Below are positions 35,463 to 47,546 of a DNA stretch of 64,000 nucleotides, piece after piece. Both the position numbers and the translations under genes were made by a program. Under the pieces are notes generated by a model. That model was given only the letters and a program-made list of their open reading frames with translations. It searched no databases and was not told the DNA's origin. This DNA is from Phytoseiulus persimilis. Taxonomy: Eukaryota > Arthropoda > Arachnida > Mesostigmata > Phytoseiidae. Position 1 is the stretch's first letter. Each line of letters opens with the position of its first letter. The stretch spans positions 20,026,001 to 20,090,000 of the forward strand of contig CM075103.1 in the NCBI GenBank assembly GCA_037576195.1, read 5' to 3'.

Positions 35463-36484
35463 TTATGCGAACTTGACTTCGTCGAAGGTTGAAATCGTCT
35501 CACACTTCCTTCGCTCTTCTTCTGTGAGCTGTTTATTCCCAGGCCTGAGAACTACCAGTGACTTCATGCCTGCTTGCAGCGCTGCCGTGTATTCACCGAA
35601 AACATCGGTGAGGAACAGGACTTCACTGGGATGATGATCGACCATCTCGGCGATTTTAGTATAGGAAGCAGCCTCGAGTTTGGAACCAGCCGACGTCAAG
35701 TCGTGGAAAGACGAAAGGAACTCGAGCATCGAGCCTCGCTCTGTGCATCTGAAGAGATCTTTCTGCGCTGCGATGCTACCTGTGATATGAACATATTTCT
35801 AGAGATAGGGAGGGCTATTTCTGCAGAGTAGCGGAGAGAAATGGTAAGAATAGAATATTTCTCCAAATCGGAAAAATGGCTGACATGCCGTCTCGTGATC
35901 AAGAGCGTTCGAACAGCGACTGTGAGAGGATTATACCTGATGAATAGATGCCGATCTTCAAGTTCCGTGCTCTCCAAGCGTGGAGAGCTTCATACACGTC
36001 CTCGTAGAGACCGCTCTTGAGCTCCCCACTTTCGTAGCCAACTTTCCAGATGAGACTCTGCAGTTTCTTAAGACCAGCGTCTTTCACGTCGCGATCCATC
36101 TGCATTGCAGGCAGGCAAAGTTGCATCAGGCTCTGTTAATCCGCATTTGTTCCGCTTGGGAGTCATTTTAATAGGCCTTGTTTCGAGTCTTGGCGTGGAA
36201 TTAGGACTTTGCTCTCCAAGATGGTCTCAATTCACCTGCCACAGTACGCTGCAGATAACCGTTGTTTTGGAACCGTCTACTTGAGGTGATTCCGGATGGT
36301 CAAGAGAGTATTTTATGATGAGCTCCACAGCTCTTGCCAGATCCTCGTTGCGTTCCCAATTTTCGTCTAGAAACTTCCCCAGGCTATTTCGAACGAACCC
36401 GAATAAGCAATCCTTGACGAATGAGATCGGAATGACGGTCCCCTCGATATCCAATAGAACGTATCCGATTCCCGACAGTTCCAT
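35463..36484 (-). CDS. ENOPH1: Enolase-phosphatase E1 (MASA), three exons
   Basis: This bifunctional HAD-family enzyme of the cytosolic methionine salvage pathway enolises 2,3-diketo-5-methylthiopentyl-1-phosphate and then removes the phosphate. Exons are 36484-36236, 36099-35937 and 35779-35463. Junctions are CAG|GTGAAT / CATTGCAG-type acceptor (phase 0) and TCAG|GTATAA / ATCACAG|GT (phase 1). The product has 242 residues (human 261). HAD motif I is LLDIEGT with the nucleophile Asp12 and Glu14. Motif II is IYSSG (134-138). The motif III lysine is in GSKLEAASY (Lys171). Motif IV is LFLTDV with Asp196. All are intact. The only ATG in the open frame is at 36484; the frame stays open upstream through a 24-bp tandem repeat, but without another ATG. 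Confidence 0.93.
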
Positions 36485-37086
36485 GTCTTGACACTCGGAC
36501 CTTTTCACCTGAAAAACTAATTCAGTTCCGGAAATCGGGCCGCTCAGCGCGATAGCCAGCGGGTAAACGCGCTTTGAGCATCTTCTTTGGTTGGAAAGCG
36601 GTGCTAAAAACGTATTCGAGGCAGAAAATAGGGGAGCATTCGAGGCAGAAAACAAGGAAGCATTCGAGGCAGGGAATAGCGAAGCATTCGACTGCTCACA
36701 TTCTCCCCGCGCCGATATCCAGAAACAAGGAGCCCCGCCGGAGTCTGGTGCAAAACGAACCACAGATGCCACTGCTCCGCTGCTTCCTGATTCCTAGTGT
36801 GAGCCGCAAGAAACTTTCTATCTCCCACTCTCGAGTGCTTCAAGCAGTCCCGCCGGATCTCTCCAGCGTAGAAACGCGCAGCTGATGACTGGTTTCAAAA
36901 TTTGGCGCCAAAACACTGGCGCTAGTTTCTTTCGGTTCCCAGGGCGATCTAGTTGTTGTCGGTCCGCAAAGCGGTTTGTGCTTGTTTGCAATGCGGCTCG
37001 CATGGTGATGTGAAGGAAAGACAATTAACCCAAACAGTGGTGTGCGAACTTATCTCAATCTAATCAGAGGCTTGTCGAGCCTCGTC
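36485..37086. promoter_or_regulatory. Divergent promoter interval between ENOPH1 and SCAF
   Basis: The start codons of ENOPH1 (minus) and SCAF (plus) are 602 bp apart and point away from each other, so both promoters and 5' UTRs must lie here. No TATA box is evident near either start. A 24-bp tandem repeat occupies 36617-36691. Confidence 0.55.
36617..36691. repeat. 24-bp tandem repeat, three copies
   Basis: Three units beginning CGAGGCAG and ending AGCATT lie at 36617-36640, 36641-36664 and 36665-36688, with 3-6 differences between copies. Because 24 is a multiple of three, the minus frame upstream of ENOPH1 stays open through it, as an 8-residue NASLFSAS-type repeat. Confidence 0.85.
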
Positions 37087-40000
37087 ATGAAGAACGAAGC
37101 CGCGATGGAGGAGGTAAAAGCCTTCAACGCTGAGGTAAGTCTTCCGCGACCTGCTTTGGTCCGCAGCAGAGACCGTTCCGGTTGTGGCGGAAAAAAAATA
37201 TTCGCTCTCCGAATAGCTTCGTCTGGGCTCGTAATCGGTATATTTGCCTCATGTATCTGGAATCTGCAGTCCCTGCCGAACTCGCGATCCGTTTTGTATC
37301 TCTGCGGTGCGGGATTGCAGGACCTGTGGATGAAAACATCTTCCGGACGAAGTCCATAGCTCCTGTGTTCTCATTCAACGTTCTCTGGGACACCGAGAAG
37401 GCGCTCTTTGGGTCGTGAGATCCTTCAAAGGAACGAGGATAATTCCCGTTTCCTTTCTCCTCTGTCGAACACCGAGACTAATTTTGAGAGAAAAATACTA
37501 ACGCGAATCGATCTTGACGAGATTTCGAAGGACGACGGTTCAGTCTCTGGGGTGGGACCTCCATTCACTTTTCACGCGCTCTCGGTGAGAAAATGAAGTT
37601 CCGTTGAGAGGATCTCGAGAGTTTCCGTTTCTCGTAGTATGAATTTACTGCTCTCTACTAGTGGAAGTCGGATCCAAGATGAGTGAACCGATCCGCGCCG
37701 TCTCGGGAAACCCTCCGCGGACCCCGATCCCGGGCGCAAATAACCGGTGCATGATTCGGGTGCGCTGTTCTGCGGGAACCCTGCGAAGTCCGGGATAGAG
37801 TGGAGTAAATCACGGTTCATTTTTTTCCAGCTCCAGACTCTCTACGAATCCCGCCCCCCGGTTTCGAAAGCGAAAATGACGGACATCACGAAGCGCGCGA
37901 TGAAAGGAGTGAAGCTCTACAAACACGTAGTTCACGCTGTGGAGAAATTCATCCACAAATGCAAGCCCGAGTACAAAGTGCCGGGTCTCTACGTGATCGA
38001 TTCCATCGTGCGGCAGAGCCGTCATCAGTTCAGCAGTGAAAAAGATGTTTTCGCGCCTCGCTTCCAGAAGAATATTAAGAACACATTTCAGAGTCTCATG
38101 AAGTGTCCGGAGGATCAACGACCGAAAATTGTTCGTGTCTTGAACCTCTGGCAGAAGAATGGAGTCTTCCCGATAGAGGTCACACAAATGCTCCACGAAG
38201 TCGTCGCAACGCAATCTGGGCAGGTAACCTGATCTCCGATTTCCGTTTTCCGCTATCGATGGACATGATCGGCGACTCCGAACTTAAGAGATTGTTACAT
38301 ACACCCCGCAGCGGGTTCTTCTGAGCGAGACCGAATGCCGTTGTAACGTTCCGGTTCTGAGTTGCAGCAAAAGGAGGCGGTTCGCAACGGAGACGACACG
38401 AATCTCGCGGAGGACCCTTCGTTGGCTTCAAAGATATCGACACTGGCGAACCAGATCAAAGAACAGAGCAAAGAAAATAAGCCAGCTTTCGACCGTAAGC
38501 TTCTAGACTTCGATTACGGCGAGGAAGAGGAAGAGAAAACGTCGGAAACTGGGCATCATCACCACCACCACCACCACCACCATCAACCGCACCAACCCCA
38601 CCCTCCCGAACCTCCCCGGGTCGAAGAAATTCAGAAGATCGCCAACACGGTGCTCAATCCCACGATGCTAGAATCCATACAGAAAGCTTTGGCAGCCCAA
38701 GGCATGGGCCAGGTAAGATCCTCGTCGGCCTTCCTGTTCGAGCTCGCGTTTTTAGGAAATCCAGCCAGCAATCAAGTTCGACCCGCTTCTACGAAAATAT
38801 GTTTTACAGATCCTGAAACCGGAAATATCGTCGGAAATGGGGATGCAAATGGTTCCGCCACCGAATCATATGATGGCGTCTCCCTTCGGTATTCCTCTTA
38901 TGGTGGCGAATCCTTTCGCTGGTCCAGTTATTCAGCCCGTGGTCCCCCAAGAGCCCGACTTGGCGGATCGGAAAGACGAAGACTTTCGGAACAAAGAAGA
39001 TGCGTCACGCCGGCGACGGAGCCGGAGTCCCAGGAGACGATCGAGATCTCGATCGCGATCGCCCACTAGGTCCAGGAGGAGATCCAGAGAACGCAAGCGC
39101 GATCGAAGCTCATCAGCCGACCGGGAACACGAACGAGAACGGATGTCGAAGGGTCTGCCTTCGGTCCGTAGAGGCTATATAACTGTGTGTTCCAATACTC
39201 TATGGTTGGGGCATGTTTCGAAAGCTACAACCGAGTCCGATCTGGAAGCAAGTTTCGGAGAACATGGGAAAATACTCAGTATAGATGTGAGTATTTCCGG
39301 TGCTACCTTCTCGAGAAAGGGGTGATTCTTCCCGCAATGCCCCGGAAATCGGCCCGAATTGATCACTCATAGAATAGCCCGAGATTCGTCCCAGTGGTTG
39401 ATTGATTGATTATGAGGAGCTCATTGCAGGTCATCCCACCTCGTGGTTGTGCTTACATCTGTATGGACCGTCGTCAAGACGCGTACCGAACACTCGTGAA
39501 CAAGCGCAACATCAGACTGAAGAACTCTCCGTCCAGGATAAAAATCGCGTGGGCCCCACACAAAGGCGCTAAAAACCACAAGAACTTCAAGGACTACTGG
39601 GACGTCGATCAGGGATGCTTTTTCATCCCCGAGGATCAAATGCCTCCTGACGTGGATCTCGCCCTGCTGGAAGAAGGCGGTATGATCGACGTAGACTCCT
39701 TGCCGGACCCCTTGAAGAAGCGTTACGAACTCTTGAAAATGGGGGCCAAGCCACCAAGTGCCATTCCGAACGCCATGCCGGCCGGCCTCCCGGGCGGAAT
39801 TCCTCTGCCGTTCGGGGTTCCTCCGTTCCCCATGGCTACCATGGGGGCTCCAGGCAACAACCCATTGTCTATGTTGGGTATGCCTCCGATGGGCTTACCT
39901 CCCATGATGCTCAACCCGAACATTCTGCGTCCACCCGGTGGCCCTCGATTGAGTTTACCAGGTGGTCAGGGCACTCTGCCATCCAATTCCTCATCGCCGG

Positions 40001-41578
40001 CAGCGCCTCCGCCGCCGCCACCGATGAGTGCGGCGGCGCCATCGGCGAACGGGGATGCCCAAGGGTCCAAGGGCCCGCCCAGCTTCGGTTCGCCGGGACC
40101 CCGGAGCGCCGCGCGCGGACCCATGCCACAGATGAGAGGCCCCATGCCTGGGATGTCTCCGATGAGCAATATGCCTCCCCACATGATGCCGAGGAGGGGT
40201 CACATGATGGGTGGGCCCATGTCACGTCCGCCAAATATGAGGAACGGACCAGATGGACCCCTGGAGGGCCCCGACGGGATGCCTCCAAGATGTAAGTGAG
40301 GGACGGTCAGAATGCGGTGGAATCTCGGCAGACGAATCGTGAAAGCCCAGGAAGAATGCTGCCATGTCTCGATCCCGATAACCCGCGTTTATGACCCGTA
40401 ATCGGAGCATTTGTATCAGTACAAAACGCTCTCTATTGAGAAACTTCTTCTTCCGGAAGTTTCCGTGGAAATTCTAGAATCTTCTGTAACTGCTGGCTTT
40501 CCACAAGAACGCGAGCTTACTCTTTCGAACCATGGCAGTGAATGCTTTCTGGCAAAAGCGAAGAATTTGCTAGCGAAAACAACCTGAACCGTTGTGGTAC
40601 GAGTTCGGGGTTTTGACCGACTTCCTCTTCTTCACAGTCGGCATGCCTGGTCCTGACTTCTTGGCTCGTCACGGTCCGCCACCGAATTGGAATGGGCCAC
40701 CAGGCGGTCCGATGTGGCGGCACGGCTTACCGCCCGGCATGCGACCGGAGTTCGCGCGCGGTCCTCCCCCCAACTTCAACGGTCCTCCTCCGATGGGTAA
40801 GCTTTCCGGGTGCAGCCCTCTAGGACCCTGTGGGCGTCATCAGAGACCCTCTCTGACCTGTTGGCGGCGAAGCATGTACCCCAAGTCAAGCCCGGGCATT
40901 TCTCTGGCCGACACGATCATTGAGACCATAGGATGTAACCGAACCGCTCCCAGGTGAAGGAACCAAAAAGAAGCCCTCGTGCCAATCAATAACTCTCCCT
41001 CGGTACCCGATTTTCCAGGAAATTTCCCGAACGGTTCCCCCCTGGGTCTCATGGGTGCGAGACCACCTCAAACCGGCGGTTCAGTCGGCGTTCCCGGGCC
41101 CGACAAGCGTGTGCCGTCAGAAGAAACATCGAGTACAGGAGGACGAGAGAGAAAGAAACGTTCTCGATGGTCTGATGCGCCTGACGGTAGGTTACCCTTG
41201 CTGTCAAAAGCCCAGGATCAGGGCTCTTGTGTGGCCCCGACCGGACCAATGATGACATGTTATGCCCGCGACCGACGGATGTACACGTTCACGTCAGAGA
41301 GAGAGAAAATTAATCAAATTCAACAATCAATGAAATCGAAAATAATTTCCAAAAAAAAATCATCGATCTCCCGGTTTCCAGATGCCCCCGCAATTCCTCC
41401 ACCTGTGCTTGCGAGCCTGCCGCCTGTCAATGAATCAGAGGCTGCGCCCGAGGTTCAAGCCGAAGCTTCAGTGGACGAGCCCGGAACGCCCGTCGCCGAT
41501 GAGGCTGAGTGGCCAGACAAAGCGCAAGGCGACGATTTCGATATGTTCACCGACTCTCCGAAAGACAAAGCATCGTAG
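37087..41578 (+). CDS. SCAF4/8: SCAF4/SCAF8-type CTD-interacting SR-like factor, eight exons
   Basis: These nuclear proteins bind the phosphorylated RNA polymerase II CTD and RNA and prevent early polyadenylation. Exons: 37087-37134, 37831-38223, 38368-38712, 38810-39286, 39430-40291, 40638-40796, 41019-41186, 41382-41578. All introns are GT-AG and all phases agree (four at phase 0, then three at phase 1), giving 882 residues. The CID spans about residues 7-145, with FIHKCKPEYKVPGLYVIDSI and IVRVLNLWQKN nearly as in vertebrates. A run of ten His and a Pro-rich segment follow, then an RS domain (328-362). The RRM starts at NTLWLGHV (391), crosses the exon 4/5 junction and continues into KIAWAPHKG and YWDV. 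The rest is a Pro/Met/Gly-rich tail. Vertebrate paralogues are 1150-1270 residues, so the tail is shorter here. A second ATG at 37105 matches the vertebrate start better than 37087. Confidence 0.93.
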
Positions 41579-41905
41579 CTCCCGTTGTAGAGTGCGCTTT
41601 TGTAACATAACGACCGCTGACTCCCAGGTCCGCCGACAGCATGAATGAAGCGGACGTGGTAGCTAAACTTAAAGTACATTGTATTTCTGATGAATGAATA
41701 TCACTTCTCTGTAAATATATCGACGACGTAACATAACACAAGGAATATCTATGAAAATACCAAACAGATCGATTTAGTCGCGTTCTGATTGTTTTGCCTT
41801 CGTTGCGTATTAGGTGTACGTGGGAATTCCCATTGTTGTTCATACTAGATTTGAAATATCTGGGACGAGGAGGAGAAGTTCTCATATCGCGGGTTGCATC
41901 GATCG

Positions 41906-41911
41906 AATAAA
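41906..41911 (+). terminator. Candidate polyadenylation signal of SCAF
   Basis: AATAAA, 328 bases after the stop codon; it is the first canonical hexamer I noticed downstream. Confidence 0.4.
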
Positions 41912-44900
41912 GTCTTGGCCGATGTGTGACAGTATGCACATGCCCAGAAGTCTCAGAGAGCAGTGCCATATTCGCTTTCTGCCTGTAGCTCCTTAGAGAT
42001 TGGAGAACTCGGTCGAGCGGAGCATTCCCCTTCGGAGTCTCCGTAACTGACGGTGGGACATCGTGGTACAATAGAGGAATAGAGGAGCTTCGACTGATCT
42101 GATATCACAGTTCTCTATCTTGCAATTCACAATTCCGAGCTCTCCGTCAGTACCGCTTGGAAGTCGTTTTTAGATCCGAGGATATTTTCATACACGAAGA
42201 CGCAAGTCGACTCGGATGGCACTGCTTAATGGCAGTTTGCTCCTCCACCGGCGCGTGCCGACGTCGTTCCCATCGATGCTGCTCAGATCCAAACGCTTCT
42301 TGCTTTTGCTCTGGAAAATAGAACCATTCAACGAACCTTCAGTGAGACTCGAAGAGATCGTTCGACTGCTTTAGCCCGTTATTAACCGGATGAACGGGGA
42401 GGATGACGGGGCCTATCGAATCGACATCCGAATATGAAACAACATACATGACAGCTCAGTTGGAATATACTATGAGAGCTGATTCGCTCCGACGTATTGA
42501 TGTCGTCTCTAGCGAGAGGTCAGAGCTCAAATGGCCGAGGATATGCGATGTACCAACCTCGAACCGACTCCCCCTGGAACCACTAAGCATGGCCTTCCAT
42601 GATCAGCATCACATAGCATCGCCGAGGGCAATGAATTCCCTCGAAGTCATTTTCTCCAGATCTGAGTTGCTCGATTCGAATCCAATCTCACTCGGCGTAT
42701 CGATGGAGTGAAACCTCAGGTGGATCGCAAGCGTGCCTTTTCTCGCCTTCCGCACGTACCCGCTCATATTGAATGTTATGATGTACGTGTGATATTCTAC
42801 TTCTTTGATAAGAGTGAAACACGGGATGTGCATGGCTTCTTTATCGAGCGCGACCGACATCTTATTATAGGAGCGAGACCCGCTAAGCCGTTGATCACCT
42901 GCCCGAGAGTTCCGTGAGGGCGCCTGTGCATCGAACAATACTCAAAAGAGGATCCTACTCAGGGTCCAATTCGTTTCATGGAAGGGGTTGATCCGGTCAT
43001 TGAGAACCCATGTCGAGGGAACACCACACACATTCCACTCCGCTGAAATCGCTGCCCTCGTCCCTGGTCTTGGATGTCACAGCGAGCGAGTCACCGGGGT
43101 CGTTCTCAAGAGTCTTGAGAGAAAAAATCATGGCTGAAACGTCAATCGGAGATTTCCTCCTTCGGCGTGCCGCGGTCGAAGTTCAACGGAGGAATGCTGC
43201 TGCGGAGGACGGCTCACGGCCCCCGAGAGCAGGTCCACCACGCCTCCCGTGGTGAGGCGCATAAGTTCGTTCTCCCGTTCCGTTTTCTCTGACGTCCTGA
43301 GAATCTGCGAGATATTTTCGCAGGCTCCCTTCAGGCTCCTCGGAAGGGTCTGGAAGGGCCGAGGCTTGGCGTATCTGTAACGTATCCGTAGCGTATTCAG
43401 GGTGGGAGGGGAAGGGCAGTGTTGGGCGAAATTATAATAATAATCACAACCCCCCTGATATTTTACCGTAATCATAGCCGTATTCATGGGATTTCTTTTG
43501 AAAACAGGATTTCGGCGATGGTTGAAACGTAGTCGGGGGTTTCCGGGGTCGCTGAGCACGATGCAGGTGTCAGTTTCCTCGGTTTCCCCGACCTGACGCA
43601 GAAATCGTTGAGGAGGCCAGATTCATGATTGTGATCTCACCTTCTCCAGGGGCCTTTTTGAAGATCCAAGATTTCGGGGCGGTCGAGACCTAGTCGGGGG
43701 TTTCGGGGTCGCTGAGGACGATACAGGTGTTAGCTTCACTCGTTCCATCCATACTCAAACTCGTTATACCCAATTGGTTCGGATGTTGCTGAGCCCTGCA
43801 GCTAACGCAGCGATCATTAGAGACTGAGAACAGCACTGTCTGTTCCCGACAAGCGGGCTGATACCCTAAATCACTTCATGAACAACTTACTGATGTTGAA
43901 TACACAGAGTTGTGCAACTCGATTTTCATTGTGAATTCAGATTCCTGTGGATTCATTCAGAGAGACGGAAAACACTGACGGCTCTCATGAGCGCTGGCAT
44001 AAGTGCAGGGAAACGTATCAAGTCAACCGATCGGGTTCGTATTAGTTTCTAGCACTGCACGCTTGTTATTGATCCTTCGATTGCGTTTTCGCTGTTTTCC
44101 CAGTTTGCTCGGAGGTCGAGCGGCATTCGCGAAGCGGGTGAGAGCGGAATAGATCACTTCGTATATGGCTATAGCCCACGTGATCGTAGTTCTCCATCGA
44201 TATCAGCACATGACGACGGCGAGGTCGCAAAATGAATCTGACCTCCTCAATGAATTCCACGTCGGGTCGGAAAGATCGAGGAAAACAGATAGGCGCCGCA
44301 CCACTGATGGGCTTGAGACCAAGCCCCATCGTGCGCGATCTAGGTCATCTCAGCATTGTGATAACAATGAGTGAACATGACTTTGTTCTCATCTCCAAGA
44401 ACGTATTCCGATTTCTCACTAAATTCTCGAGCGGATTCACGGGGGGCGGGGGCGCATTTTTACCGGTGTGCCCCGGGCACGCATCGAGCCAGATACGCCA
44501 CTGTCCGAGTCACCATTTGCGCCGCTTGTCTGGACCGGTGGTGGAACCAAATAATGTTGTTCAATTCTGTTCGCGGTGGAACACATCTGCAGAGTACAAA
44601 CTGATCCCATAGGAGCTTGGCCTGATCGGAATCTAGAGTCCTTCGGATTCGATCGGCGTCCGGAAACGGGGATAGTTGTTCAAGATTTCCTCCGGATCCA
44701 ACTTTGACTCCATTACTCAAGAGCTCGAAAATTGGACACGCTATCGAGACATAGCAGCATGAGCTCTCTGAGCATCGATTGTCCTGAATTCCATCATTCA
44801 TGTGTCGCGACTTACTATTCGGGTGCGTTCCTCTGCATTACGATGTGAGCCAGGAATAGGGGACCCTTCTATGACTCTTCCATTTTCTTCCTGAGGAACT

Positions 44901-45336
44901 TCTTTCCACCCAAAATAGTTTCAAGTCTGGCCAGTGTATGCGGATGCGGCTACCCCGAAATGTGAGGTCTCGATGATAACTTCAGGGTCAGACGATTCAT
45001 TCTTATTCATGTGCAATCATATCCAGGGGTTGGGGGGAGGCACCCCGGGCGGCTCTCTTCGAGGGGCGGGACTCTCCCAGGGGCTGCGTTTTTCCAGGTG
45101 AGGCATAGTTCCAAAAACGAAAATCCCAATGATCATGTGATCTGGACGGCCGCCTTGCGGCTCTGCGACGCAATTTGGGTGCCTCATCACGACTGCGCGC
45201 GCTGACTCAGACGAATCGCGCGTCTCTTCGAGGTCAACGGTTTCTCCGGTCTCGCAACTTCTTCTCAGTTGACCGTTATCTTGTGCTATCAATGAAATGG
45301 GTCATTCACTGATGAGGACGGAAGCAGGCACAGCAT
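41912..45336. other. Interval with repeats and unassigned frames
   Basis: No gene is supported. Short protein-like pieces appear on the plus strand at 42718-42917 (FSRLPHVPAHIECYDVRVIF) and on the minus strand at 44801-44460 (PFPDADRIRRTLDSDQAKLL) and 44329-44066. Their patchiness fits old mobile-element remains. CAGTGTTGGGCG at about 43420 looks like a hAT end without a partner. Confidence 0.3.
43505..43737 (+). repeat. Direct repeat of about 70 bp, 163-bp period
   Basis: Copy 1 (43505-43577) and copy 2 (43668-43737) share ATTTCGG, TAGTCGGGGGTTTC, GGGGTCGCTGAG, ACGAT and CAGGTGT in order, at roughly 80% identity. Confidence 0.7.
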
Positions 45337-46085
45337 GACCGCAGGAGTCCCCAGGGCCCTGTTCTTGGGCCAACCCTGTGGAACACTGCTCTGCGGAGAA
45401 TTTCAAGATGGTGGCAGGAGAACTACTTACGCAGGTCTCCAGAGAAAACGGAAGCGGTGGTCCTTCTTGGCAGGAGAAACGACGGCCCACTATCAATTCG
45501 AATAGAAGGACACTTGGTGGAGTTCACGAGATCAGCAAGATATCTGGGAGTTTACCTCCAGGCAAATCTTGAAGGCTCGATACCTGTGGCGATGGCAACG
45601 ACGAAAGCAGCGAAAGCCGCGAACAACATGGCGAAGGAAAGGACAAGGCAAAAATCCTCCCTCGCACATTGGGGCATCGCAAGCACAAAGAAGACTGCTC
45701 GCGTTGGTAGCCGAATCGATTGCGTTGTATGCAGCGCCAGCGTGAGCTCCAAACGCGCTGAAAGTCGCATACAACAGAGAGTTGCTTGGGAGAACGCAGA
45801 GGACGATGGCCATTAGAATCACACGCAACTGGTGCTACCGCACTGTGTCGACCGCAGAGGTACTAGTTCTGGCCAGGATCACCCCGTGGACGCTCTTGGC
45901 GGAGGAAAGAACCGAAGTCTGGCAAGAAAACAAACGGCGAGACGCTCCACATGAACTCGAAGAAGGGGACTATTCTGGGCCGACCGATTGAGATCAAGGC
46001 GAAAACGCTTGAAAACAGGCAGTTCAGATGGGACAATGATCCAAGAGGACGATGGACGCACAGATGCGTTGCTGACTTGAAAAAA
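45337..46085 (+). pseudogene. Non-LTR retrotransposon reverse-transcriptase relic (R1/Jockey-like 3' part)
   Basis: The first frame (45337-45816) holds the RT motif SPQGPVLGPTLWN and then ENYLRRSPEKTEAVVLLGRR and YLGVYLQANLEGS, the thumb-side region of LINE reverse transcriptases. The expected stretch between them, which should contain the YADD catalytic pair, is missing, apparently a deletion of several dozen codons. A second frame (about 45705-45991) carries AVESIALYAAPA-like sequence with a stop, LLGRTQRTMAIRITR, YRTVSTAEVLVLA and LLAEER. A third (about 45951-46085) has WDNDPRGRWTHRCVADL, matching the conserved GRWTHxLIPD segment. At least two frameshifts plus the deletion make it dead. 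No poly-A tail or target duplication is visible. Confidence 0.75.
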
Positions 46086-47546
46086 GGTGTTTGCAGTTTG
46101 AGTCACCTAGTGGATGTTTTCTCTGATATCCATGCGGTCGGCGGATGCCTCCATCAAGTATTCCTGTGTTTAAGATAGCGTATCATAAAGCGAACACCAT
46201 TCGTGACCTTGTTGTGACTAGCTCTCGACTCGCCCCCAGTCAAATGTTCACCATGTTACAAGCGGTCGAGTCACTACGGTCAAGAGCCTCTTTCCATTTT
46301 CGGAGAACAGGTCTGCTGGTTCTCTATAAATCCCTCTATCACCACCTTGGGACGCGACCCATTGGAATGCACCTCTTGGCGAACATACTGGATAGGAATC
46401 CGACGCCCGATTCTGTGTTCATGCATGGCAACGCAGAATCGAGCGATACCTCTCTCCTGAAAGTTCAGGTTCTCCATGAGACCACATATCCCCCCGTCGA
46501 TGTCACGCATGTTTGATCTCCGACCCTCAACCCAGCAATCATCGAAGAATGACCCATTTCGTCGAGGCCATCAACTATGTTCAATTTGTGATATCGACGA
46601 TCATTCATCTGCCGAGTATAAGGAATCCATGACCAACTCCGGAGAGCCAGACTCATCCAGAAAGCCGGCTCCAGCGCGGGGACACGTTGCCGCCAAGTTT
46701 GGACAAAATGTGAAATGTGAGCACTGCAGGGGTGACCCACTACATTTTTAGTGATATTCCTGTCATGAATAATCCCAATGATCTGATCGTTCTCGCCCAA
46801 AATGATCCAAGAAGTGGTTCTACTGAACGTGACGACCGATCCGAAGAAGAGCGCGGTTGCGATGTCCAATGTTGCAAATCTGGGTCGAACAATCTCGATG
46901 ACAATCCAGCGAATGGAACCAGAGATACGAGATCAGAACGAAGAACTTGGAAACACTCTATGAAACGAAGCCGATCACCTCCACGAGCTTGAGAGGCTTC
47001 AAAAAGCATAAGATCCCCGGGATAGGATAGAAGGCCAGATCGAGGGGGCATGAGAGAAGCCAAAAATCTATGGAAAATGGAAAGGAAGGGCTCGCACGAT
47101 TTGCAGAGAAATCGGGCACGGAGGGAAGCTGTGTAGTTCTGTGAAATGATTTCAAAAAGTAAATGGACTCACAGGCTGGTCAAAGTGAGTTGGGTATTTT
47201 CTCACCCTCCCTCCTTCCGCTTTTTTTTTCCACTCTTTTTTCGCCTGAAAATTGAGCTCCTCCAGTCGTGGACAGAAAAACTGCATGAGCTCGATTCTCT
47301 TAGAAATTCCCCGTCCCACGTTGACCGTCCCGTATTCTCCCGACGGTATGACATGAATGATCTAGCTTCCGTTCGCGCTGAGAGCCGCCCCTCGAGCTGC
47401 CGTTCGTGAAGTTAGCACTAGATCAGAAATATTTCCGCAGCCTCATGGCGATGTTCGAAGCGAAGCGATGTCTCTTTCAATGTTGGTTATGGAGCATGGG
47501 AATGGAGGCAGTCTGAGAGCGGTCGGTTATTATGTGGTGCCGCTAC
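46086..47546. other. Interval between the retroelement relic and the foldback element
   Basis: No named gene. A plus frame 47146-47409 can be read as two exons: ATG at 47146, donor GTCAAA|GTGAGT at 47187, acceptor CTCCTCCAG, last exon including WTEKLHELDSLRNSP. A minus frame about 46960-46740 includes FATLDIATALFFGSVVTF. Both are short and unassigned. Confidence 0.25.

Noticed and set aside
39000..40300. Several long frames antisense to or shifted within SCAF exons
   Set aside because: They are mirror frames of GC-rich, Pro/Gly/Met-repetitive coding sequence.
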